Shown: one piece after another, positions 1 through 4,635 of the stretch | How positions within the stretch are numbered: the first letter of the stretch is position 1 | Layout of the letters: each line of letters opens with the position of its first letter | From: Opitutia bacterium | GTDB taxonomy: Bacteria; Verrucomicrobiota; Verrucomicrobiia; Opitutales; Opitutaceae | Direction of reading: 5' to 3' | DNA length: 9,915 nucleotides | Assembly (NCBI GenBank): GCA_003157575.1 | Contig: PMKA01000176.1 | Location: 1-9,915, forward strand | Translations under genes and position numbers: made by a program | Notes under the pieces: generated by a model | Told to the model about the DNA's origin: nothing | The model's database searches: none | Seen by the model: the letters and a program-made list of their open reading frames with translations, nothing else

Positions 1-62
1 GCGCGGATTTCGCCGCGCTTCTTGTCGTGGAAGACCTTGGTGAGATTGCGGGTTTCGATCAT
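1..62 (-). CDS. ABC transporter ATP-binding protein, N-terminal fragment (runs off the left edge)
   Basis: Only the first 20 codons and part of the next are present, starting at the ATG complementary to 60-62. The peptide reads MIETRNLTKVFHDKKRGEIR, which is the usual opening of an ABC-transporter nucleotide-binding subunit: a short first beta strand, then 'NLTKVF', ahead of the Walker A loop that would lie outside the window. The substrate cannot be told from this piece. The opening resembles ABC-2/NatA-type export ATPases, but that is a weak inference. No Shine-Dalgarno sequence is visible just upstream, and the 5' flank (63-294) is filled with ATTCGTG-type repeats. Confidence 0.6.
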   Translation of the reverse strand, partial: MIETRNLTKVFHDKKRGEIR

Positions 63-72
63 AAGGGGTAGA

Positions 73-141
73 ATCACGAATGGACACTGAACCGGTTTAA
101 TGTGATGGGAAACCACGAATGGACACCAATGGACACTAATT
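73..141 (-). repeat. ATTCGTG-family repeat, partial copy plus one three-unit copy
   Basis: Read on the minus strand, 111-141 is three 10-bp units, approximately ATTAGTGTCC, ATTGGTGTCC and ATTCGTGGTT. A shorter piece of the same sequence lies at 73-89 in the same orientation. The copy points opposite to those at 228-259 and 662-692. It lies between the ABC gene start and the 3' end of the GxxExxY gene. The rest of 63-294 holds no gene that I recognise; the 10-bp palindrome ACCGATCGGT occurs at 184-193. Confidence 0.75.
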
Positions 142-227
142 CATGGAGAATCGTTGATCGTCTACCGAGGGAGCCACGGGGGAACCGATCGGTGATATAA
201 CCAACCCGGCAGCGGTGCTCTTGTTCT

Positions 228-259
228 GATTCGTGTTGATTGGTGTGCATTCGTGGTTT
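228..259 (+). repeat. ATTCGTG-family repeat, three-unit copy downstream of the GxxExxY gene
   Basis: This plus-strand copy matches the copy at 662-692 at 28 of 31 positions by direct comparison; the three differences are all G/C exchanges. It lies about 35 bp beyond the stop codon of the GxxExxY gene. With the 662-692 copy it brackets the gene as a direct repeat, and with the 111-141 copy it forms an inverted pair. Confidence 0.8.
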
Positions 260-294
260 GATCGGCTGGTTTCGGCGAAGGGACACCGACCTGT

Positions 295-684
295 TCACAA
301 CACGATGCGTTCCCACTCAAGTTTGGGCTTCTTGAAGTTAAGGATCACTCCGACCCGCAGTTTCGTAATCCGCAGGTAGTTAATCATCTGCCCCCGCTCG
401 ATGTCGGTAATCCGATCGATCGTCTTGGTGTCCACAATCACAGCATTCGCCACAATCAAGTCGGGAATATACTCTCCAACGTTGTGCCCCTTGTAGGTGA
501 CATCATAGCGGACCTGCTGATTATACAGAATGTTCCGAAGACGGAATTCCACCGCAAGAGCGTTCTCGTACGGCTTCTCGTTTAGTCCGTGTCCCAGGCC
601 ATTGAGCACTTCCATCGCAGAACCGACGATTGCGTAGACAAGTTCGCCGTGAATCAGTTTCGATTCGTGTTCATTCGTGTCCAT
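295..684 (-). CDS. GxxExxY protein (PD-(D/E)XK_3-type, possible nuclease fold)
   Basis: This 129-residue protein carries the family's name motif as G33-L-N-E36-K-P-Y39, within 'LNGLGHGLNEKPYENAL'. It also has a nuclease-like core: Y72-I-P-D75 followed by 'VIVDTKTID' (D85 and K87 as the D/E-x-K pair) and a Q99-x-x-N-Y-L element. The tail 'NFKKPKLEWERIVL' is also typical. Members are small, widespread and of unknown role; a DNA-processing nuclease is only suggested by the fold. The start at 684 lies inside an ATTCGTG repeat, so residues 1-8 (MDTNEHES) are repeat-encoded. The next in-frame ATG is residue 24, too late for the conserved 'ELVYAIVGSAMEV' helix, so the repeat-borne start is plausible. 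Positions 301-600 contain 155 G+C of 300 (52%), well below the neighbours (841-900: 40 of 60), which suggests acquisition. It begins 12 bp past the response-regulator stop. Confidence 0.9.
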   Translation of the reverse strand: MDTNEHESKLIHGELVYAIVGSAMEVLNGLGHGLNEKPYENALAVEFRLRNILYNQQVRYDVTYKGHNVGEYIPDLIVANAVIVDTKTIDRITDIERGQMINYLRITKLRVGVILNFKKPKLEWERIVL

Positions 685-692
685 TCGTGGTT
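662..692 (+). repeat. ATTCGTG-family repeat overlapping the GxxExxY start codon
   Basis: Three consecutive 10-bp units (ATTCGTGTTC, ATTCGTGTCC, ATTCGTGGTT) preceded by a G. The minus-strand reading supplies the GxxExxY start codon and codons 1-8. The repeat ends 4 bp before the stop codon of the response regulator at 697-699. A unit length of 10 bp, near one helical turn, would place each unit on the same DNA face; that this matters for protein binding is inference. Confidence 0.85.
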
Positions 693-696
693 CCCC

Positions 697-1428
697 TCAA
701 AGACTCATTTGTTCGCGGAAGGCCTGGGCCTGCCGGCGGGAGAGTTCGACCTTCAGTCCGCCCTTGAGGTGGACCAGAAGCCCGCCGCTGAACCACGGCT
801 CGATCCTGTCAATCCAGGCGAGGTTGATGATCTGGCGGCGGTTGGCGCGGAAAAAGCAGCGGGGGTCGAGCCGCTCCTCCATCGCGTTGAGCGAGCGGAA
901 CAGCTGCGGCTGGGCGTCGCCGAAATGCACCCGGGTGTAATTGCCCTCGCTCTCCATGAGGCGGATCGACTTCAGCTCGACGAACCAGCAGCGCTCCCCT
1001 TCGCGGACAAACACCTTGTCGTCCGGCCCGAGGCGGTTCGGCCGCTCGCCCGCCGCCGCGACTCCCGCCGGTTTCCCATCAAGCCGCCGCAGCTTGTCGA
1101 GCGCGGCAACCAGGCGCGCCGGGTCGACGGGCTTCATCAGATAGTCGAGCGCATTGAACTCGAACGCCTTCACCGCAAACTCGTCGTAGGCGGTCGTGAA
1201 GATCACGCGGGGCAGCGGCGGCTCAAGCGATTCGAGCAGCGCAAATCCGTCGTCGCCGGGCATCTGAATGTCGAGAAAGAGCAAATCGGGGCTCAGCTCG
1301 CCGATGCGGAGGCGCGCTTCGTCGGCGTTCGCCGCCTCGCCGGCAATCGCGATGTCCGCGTGCTTCGCAAGCAGGCGCCGCAGTTCGTTGCGCGCCAGAC
1401 GTTCGTCGTCGATGAGCAGGGCTTTCAT
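697..1428 (-). CDS. LytTR-family two-component response regulator
   Basis: This 243-residue protein has an N-terminal receiver domain (about 1-118) and a C-terminal LytTR DNA-binding domain (about 138-240). Receiver residues are visible: acidic pair D7-D8, phospho-acceptor D53 in 'LLFLDIQMPG', T78-T79 and K99 in 'YLMKPVD'. The LytTR part shows 'ESEGNYTRVH' (159-168), 'FFRANRRQIINL' (192-203) and the closing 'LSRRQAQAFRE'. Such proteins bind paired short direct repeats near target promoters. Its ATG overlaps the kinase stop as ATGA (1425-1428), so the two are probably translationally coupled and form a cognate pair. Length and motifs look intact. The regulated genes cannot be read from the sequence. 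Confidence 0.95.
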   Translation of the reverse strand: MKALLIDDERLARNELRRLLAKHADIAIAGEAANADEARLRIGELSPDLLFLDIQMPGDDGFALLESLEPPLPRVIFTTAYDEFAVKAFEFNALDYLMKPVDPARLVAALDKLRRLDGKPAGVAAAGERPNRLGPDDKVFVREGERCWFVELKSIRLMESEGNYTRVHFGDAQPQLFRSLNAMEERLDPRCFFRANRRQIINLAWIDRIEPWFSGGLLVHLKGGLKVELSRRQAQAFREQMSL

Positions 1429-2630
1429 GCCTTAAGAGCCGGTTTAGTATCCGTCCGCCGCTCTCGGGCTCCCGAGTCCTCCGCGTTGCGCACCGGCGGC
1501 GTCTCCCGCGCCGCGGCGACCGCTGTCGCTCCCAGGGGGACGATCACGTCGGCGACGACGCGGCCCGGCGGATCTTCGCGCAGCTCGAGGGAGGCCCGCG
1601 CGCCGAAGAGAAGCCGCAGCCGATCGGCGGCGTTGCGCAGGCCGACTCCGGTCGAATTGCCCTTTCCCGACAGGGAGCCGGGATTGGTGACCGTGAGGCG
1701 GAGCTCGTCCTTTTCACAGCCCGCGCTGATCGCGATCTCTCCGCCTTCGCGCCGCGGGGCGATTCCGTATTTCACCGCATTCTCGACGAGAGTCTGCAGA
1801 AGCATCGGCGGGATCGGCAGGCCGAGCGCGCCGGGGGCGACATCCAGACGGACCCGCAGCCGCTCTTCATGCCGCACCTGCTCGAGCGCGAGATAGTCGT
1901 TGACCGTCTGCAACTCCTCCTCGAACGGCACGGTCTCCAGCTGGCCCGACTGGAGCGAATAACGGAGGATGTTCGCCAGCTGGGTCACGGCCTGGCGTGC
2001 CCGGGCGGGATTCTCGTCGATGAGCGCGCGCAGCGAATTGAGCGAGTTGAAGATGAAGTGCGGATTGATCTGCGATTTGAGGGCGCGCAGCTCGGCCTCC
2101 TTGACGCTCGTGGCAAGCCACAGGCGCTCGATCTCGGAACGGTTGAAGCGGTCAAAGAGGTGGTAGAAATAATAAACGCACAGCCAGCCGACAAACAGCG
2201 TTGTCCCTTGAACCCAACTGATGGCGAACAGCAGAAACGGACTGAATTTAACCGTGCACGGAGCGCGCATCAATCCGTAGATGATGCCATAATCAAGCAG
2301 GCACCAGACGAACGAAAGAGCCGCGCTGGTCGCCAGAATCCGCGGCACAAGAGGCTTCCAGCCGAGTTGTTTCCATCCCCACCGGGTCATCAGCGGGCGC
2401 GCATAGTGGGTCATCAGCAGCCCCAGCCCAACGACCACGGCCTGCTGCGCGACAACGGCGCCGGGATCGATCCGGTCTTCGTTTTTCGCGAACAAAAGCG
2501 AGACCACCACCCCCAGCACAAACAGCAAGCCCCATCCGCCCGCCTGGCAGAACACATACAACCGCTCTCTCGCCTCCTGCCGCAGACCGATGTCTGCAAC
2601 CGGGACGGGATTGGCGGGAACGGGATCCAT
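1425..2630 (-). CDS. LytS/YehU-type membrane sensor histidine kinase
   Basis: The predicted protein has 401 residues. Four hydrophobic stretches lie near residues 31-48, 59-77, 98-120 and 131-159, with no large extracellular domain. A short linker leads to the His_kinase (PF06580-type) box 'QINPHFIFNSLNSL', with phospho-accepting H191. A GHKL ATPase domain follows, with N-box 'PPMLLQTLVENAVKYG' (274-289) and G-box 'GVGLRNAADRL' (328-338). The tail after about residue 370 is polar and probably disordered. It autophosphorylates and passes phosphate to the LytTR regulator encoded 4 bp overlapping downstream; its signal is unknown. I chose ATG at 2630; ATG at 2642 and TTG at 2669 are in frame, and none has a well-placed Shine-Dalgarno. 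The 5' flank carries an inverted repeat at 2707-2738. Confidence 0.93.
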   Translation of the reverse strand: MDPVPANPVPVADIGLRQEARERLYVFCQAGGWGLLFVLGVVVSLLFAKNEDRIDPGAVVAQQAVVVGLGLLMTHYARPLMTRWGWKQLGWKPLVPRILATSAALSFVWCLLDYGIIYGLMRAPCTVKFSPFLLFAISWVQGTTLFVGWLCVYYFYHLFDRFNRSEIERLWLATSVKEAELRALKSQINPHFIFNSLNSLRALIDENPARARQAVTQLANILRYSLQSGQLETVPFEEELQTVNDYLALEQVRHEERLRVRLDVAPGALGLPIPPMLLQTLVENAVKYGIAPRREGGEIAISAGCEKDELRLTVTNPGSLSGKGNSTGVGLRNAADRLRLLFGARASLELREDPPGRVVADVIVPLGATAVAAARETPPVRNAEDSGARERRTDTKPALKA

Positions 2631-2706
2631 GTGTCCGCACATTAAGGCAGGGAGGCACCTCCGCGGCAAACTTTAGACAAACGGTCGGAACGCGGGATCA
2701 ATGGCG

Positions 2707-2738
2707 AGGAATCCGCCGCCCGAGCGCAGCGGATTCCT
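2707..2738. repeat. Perfect 10-bp inverted repeat upstream of the kinase gene
   Basis: AGGAATCCGC (2707-2716) and GCGGATTCCT (2729-2738) are exact inverted copies separated by 12 bases. It lies about 75 bp upstream of the kinase start and 200 bp before the divergent hydrolase gene. It could be a dispersed repeat, an operator or a leader hairpin. No T-run follows on either strand, so a simple intrinsic terminator is unlikely. Confidence 0.7.
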
Positions 2739-2804
2739 AAGGCGGGAACCATGAAGTCGAACGCCGCCCTGCGAGTGATAATCACCAAGACCGGACGGCG
2801 TGTA

Positions 2805-2827
2805 GGGCCGGACCTTGCGTCCGGGCC
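2805..2827. repeat. GC-rich hairpin (GGGCCGGAC / GTCCGGGCC)
   Basis: The arms 2805-2813 and 2819-2827 pair at 8 of 9 positions around a 5-base loop (CTTGC). A T-run is missing, so it looks more like a dispersed intergenic palindrome than a terminator. It sits in the divergent region between the kinase and hydrolase genes. Confidence 0.6.
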
Positions 2828-2897
2828 GTTCGTCGCCGGAAGATGGTCCGCCGACGAGCGACAACGCTGACTCGCCTGTTCGAAGCGTTGACTTTCT

Positions 2898-2920
2898 GCT
2901 CTCTGTGCCTCTGTGGTGAA
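2898..2920 (+). repeat. CTCTGTG-family dispersed repeat before the hydrolase gene
   Basis: The stretch contains CTCTGTGCCTCTGTGGTGA (2901-2919), two phased CTCTGTG units. I recognise this as a widespread dispersed repeat often seen beside GxxExxY genes in other bacteria; its minus-strand translation gives the telltale 'FTTEAQRAESQ' peptide. No GxxExxY gene adjoins it here. It ends 19 bp before the hydrolase ATG, so it lies in that gene's 5' leader. Confidence 0.65.
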
Positions 2921-2938
2921 ATCCCGAGCCCGATACCC

Positions 2939-3550
2939 ATGAAAGACCAGACTTCGCCTCCCACCCTGCTCGAAATCTCCGGCGCTGCCTACCCTGCCGG
3001 CAGCCTCGGCGACAGCATTGTCGTCATCGTCGACGCGCAACGCGTCTACGTCGACGGCCGCCTGCCACTTTCCGGCGTCGACCGGGCGCTGACGGAAATC
3101 GCCCGACTGCTCGCCCGAGCGCGCGCCGCGGGCACGCCCGTAATCCACGTCGTCCAGCACGGTCGTCCCGGCGGTGCGATCTGCGATCCCAACGGGCCTG
3201 ATATCGCCATCGCCGATGAAGTCGTCCCGCTGCCCGGCGAGCCCGTGATCGTCAAGCATCTGCCGAGCAGCTTCGCCGGGACCACCCTCGATTCTGCGCT
3301 CAAGCCGCTCGGACGAAGCCACCTGATCGTCGTCGGATTCATGACGCACATGTGCGTGAGCACGACCGTGCGCGCTGCGCTCGACCACGGCTATCGCTGT
3401 ACCGTCATCGCCTCCGCCTGCGCCACGCGCGACCTGCCCGATGGCCGCGGCGGCGTGTTACCGGCCGCGATCGTCCACCGCGCCAATCTCGCGGCCCTCG
3501 CCGACCGCTTCGCCCGGGTCGTCGAGACTGTCGATGAGATCCCGGATTGA
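2939..3550 (+). CDS. Isochorismatase-family cysteine hydrolase
   Basis: A 203-residue protein with the fold and catalytic triad of the isochorismatase/nicotinamidase superfamily: D32 in 'IVVIVDAQRVY', K106 in 'VIVKHLPSSF' and C139 in 'GFMTHMCVSTTVRAALDHGY'. The region before the cysteine provides the usual cis-peptide oxyanion site. Such enzymes hydrolyse amides or vinyl ethers (nicotinamide, isochorismate, ureido compounds) in the cytoplasm. The substrate is not evident: there is no enterobactin, NAD or pyrimidine-catabolism neighbour. The ATG at 2939 is preferred because upstream in-frame codons from 2843 run through the CTCTGTG repeat and read 'LTFCSLCLCGEIPSP', which is not part of the fold. 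No strong Shine-Dalgarno is present. It probably forms a single-gene unit, since deoC starts 298 bp later behind a REP-like element. Confidence 0.92.
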   Translation: MKDQTSPPTLLEISGAAYPAGSLGDSIVVIVDAQRVYVDGRLPLSGVDRALTEIARLLARARAAGTPVIHVVQHGRPGGAICDPNGPDIAIADEVVPLPGEPVIVKHLPSSFAGTTLDSALKPLGRSHLIVVGFMTHMCVSTTVRAALDHGYRCTVIASACATRDLPDGRGGVLPAAIVHRANLAALADRFARVVETVDEIPD

Positions 3551-3565
3551 ACGAGGACCGCCACG

Positions 3566-3623
3566 TTGTAGGAGCCTGCTCGCAGGCGATCAAAAGCCGA
3601 CGCTTGCAAGCAAGCTCCTACAA
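3566..3623. repeat. REP-like inverted repeat (TTGTAGGAGC...) after the hydrolase gene
   Basis: The two 23-bp arms, 3566-3588 and 3601-3623, begin TTGTAGGAGC and are inverted copies matching at 20 of 23 positions, with a 12-base loop. It starts 15 bp after the hydrolase stop, so its RNA would fold into a long 3' hairpin able to protect or end the transcript. A TGTAGGAGC start is a known hallmark of dispersed REP-type elements in several bacterial groups. No RAYT transposase is present in this window. Confidence 0.8.
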
Positions 3624-3670
3624 TTCCCTGTTCTCGCCGGCGCAACCCCCGTCCCCGCGGCCCGGCCAGA

Positions 3671-3683
3671 CAGGCTCCTGCAA
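3671..3683 (-). repeat. Partial third copy of the REP arm
   Basis: On the minus strand this reads TTGCAGGAGCCTG, matching 12 of 13 bases at the start of the 3566 arm. It lies 48 bp past the intact hairpin and in the orientation of its right arm, so the element may once have been a cluster. Confidence 0.5.
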
Positions 3684-3729
3684 CGCGCATAGAACGGTTT
3701 GGACGGACTCAATCCTGACCGGCTCCGTC

Positions 3730-3801
3730 TCACGGCCGGACAACCTTCAGGCCGCAGGCTTGAGCGAGTTTCGCCTGCCGTTCGTCGTAGGTCACGAACT
3801 G
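3730..3801 (-). pseudogene. C-terminal remnant of a VapC-like PIN-domain toxin gene
   Basis: The minus strand encodes QFVTYDERQAKLAQACGLKV followed by V-R-P and a TGA stop at 3730-3732. This matches the last beta strand and helix of VapC toxins, where the final acidic residue of the PIN active site lies in a 'F-V-T-x-D-x-x' segment and the chain ends in 'GL-x-V'. Going upstream in the same frame, the similarity fades and a TAG occurs 16 codons before the F of 'FVTYDE'. The rest of the PIN domain is absent because the deoC gene occupies that DNA. VapC toxins are RNases paired with a VapB antitoxin, also absent. The identification rests on about 24 residues, so chance resemblance is possible. 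Confidence 0.5.
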
Positions 3802-3836
3802 CCCACTCCCGGCTTCCCGCCGGCCGCAAGCCTGCT

Positions 3837-3840
3837 AGGA
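3837..3840 (+). promoter_or_regulatory. Shine-Dalgarno that selects the deoC start
   Basis: AGGA at 3837-3840 lies 8 bases before the ATG at 3849. The alternative in-frame ATG at 3840 overlaps this element, so it has no usable site of its own. This favours 3849 as the deoC start. Confidence 0.5.
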
Positions 3841-3848
3841 TGTCTGCA

Positions 3849-4538
3849 ATGGCCACCTCCCCCCTCGCCCGCTGCCTGGATTCCACCAACCTGCGGCTCG
3901 ATGCCACTGACGCCGATCTGCACACCCTGTGCATCGACGCCCGCGAGCACGGATTCGCCGCGGTCATGCTTTATCCGGCGGGCGTGTTCCGGGCCGCAGA
4001 AGCCCTCGCCGGTTCCCCGGTTCATGTCGGCACGGTCATCGGATTTCCGCACGGCCGCACGTCGACAGCAGCCAAGGAGGCCGAGATTCGCGCCGTGGCG
4101 GCGGCAGGCGTGCACGAGGTCGACATCGTCATGAACTACAGCGACCTCCGCGAAGGCCGGCGCTCCGCAGTCGCCGCCGAGTTCGCGCGGCTGGGCGCGG
4201 TCGCCCGCGAGCTCCGGCTGCTCACAAAGGTCATTGTCGAGACGTGCTTTCTCGACCGGGAGCAGAAGCTCGCGGCGCTTGCATCGTGCGAGGACGCCGG
4301 GATCGACTTCATCAAAACCTCGACGGGCTTTGGCACGGCCGGCGCAACCGTCGACGACGTCAAATTGTTCGCCGACCGCCGCCGCGGCTCCATCCGCATC
4401 AAAGCCGCCGGGGGCATCAAGACCCTCGCCCAGGCCCGGGCGTTGATCTCCGCCGGCGCGGCGCGGCTCGGCACGTCCAATGCGGTCGCGCTCGTGCTCG
4501 AGGAAGCCGGCGCCGCGTCGACGACCAGCGGATACTGA
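3849..4538 (+). CDS. deoC: Deoxyribose-phosphate aldolase
   Basis: DeoC is a cytoplasmic class I aldolase that splits 2-deoxyribose 5-phosphate into glyceraldehyde 3-phosphate and acetaldehyde, ending deoxynucleoside breakdown. The 229-residue TIM-barrel protein shows the key residues: D92 in 'EVDIVMNYSDL', the Schiff-base lysine K156 in 'GIDFIKTSTGFG' and the second lysine K185 in 'SIRIKAAGGIKT', plus the early 'DSTNL' (11-15) and 'IGFPHGRTSTAAKEAE'. Length is normal for the short bacterial form. The reading frame stays open upstream to 3699, but that part contains the toxin remnant on the other strand and is not conserved. No other deo gene (deoA, deoD, deoR) adjoins it. It converges on eutC, with a shared hairpin between them. 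Confidence 0.96.
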   Translation: MATSPLARCLDSTNLRLDATDADLHTLCIDAREHGFAAVMLYPAGVFRAAEALAGSPVHVGTVIGFPHGRTSTAAKEAEIRAVAAAGVHEVDIVMNYSDLREGRRSAVAAEFARLGAVARELRLLTKVIVETCFLDREQKLAALASCEDAGIDFIKTSTGFGTAGATVDDVKLFADRRRGSIRIKAAGGIKTLAQARALISAGAARLGTSNAVALVLEEAGAASTTSGY

Positions 4539-4554
4539 GGATCGGACCGTAGCT

Positions 4555-4599
4555 GCGAGCGTGAGCGAGCGGAAATTTCGCCCACTCGCTCACGCTCGC
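4555..4599. terminator. Hairpin between convergent deoC and eutC, probable bidirectional terminator
   Basis: GCGAGCGTGAGCGAG (4555-4569) is followed by its exact inverted copy (4585-4599), giving a 15-bp perfect stem with a 15-base loop. TTTT lies at 4607-4610 on the plus strand, 7 bases beyond the stem, which fits weak intrinsic termination of deoC. The minus-strand side lacks a clear T-run. The stem also resembles dispersed 'GCGAGCGTGAGCGAG' palindromes, so it may be a repeat serving as a terminator. Confidence 0.65.
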
Positions 4600-4635
4600 G
4601 GCCACCTTTTAATCAAACCACTCCAAATGCGCACA

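Noticed and set aside
73..259. Possible CRISPR array from the short repeated units
   Set aside because: Units are 10 bp, directly adjacent, and occur in both orientations without spacers of even length; no cas genes are present.
74..316. Small minus-strand frame (80 codons) beside the ABC gene
   Set aside because: It is mostly translated repeat DNA (peptide pieces such as MHTNQHESEQ and GVHSWFP) and overlaps the real GxxExxY end.
589..1896. Long plus-strand open frame (435 codons) across the response regulator and kinase
   Set aside because: It is antisense to two genes with clear conserved motifs; its translation is rich in R, A and P with no domain, as expected from G+C-rich codon bias on the other strand.
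1869..2645. Plus-strand open frame of 258 codons opposite the kinase gene
   Set aside because: Antisense to the kinase catalytic and membrane domains; no recognisable protein features.
2642..3388. Minus-strand frame of 248 codons across the hydrolase gene and its leader
   Set aside because: Antisense to the hydrolase, and the rest reads through repeats (FTTEAQRAESQ); no conserved content.
3929..4552. Second plus-strand frame of 207 codons within deoC
   Set aside because: Arg/His-rich translation out of frame with deoC, whose own frame has all catalytic residues.
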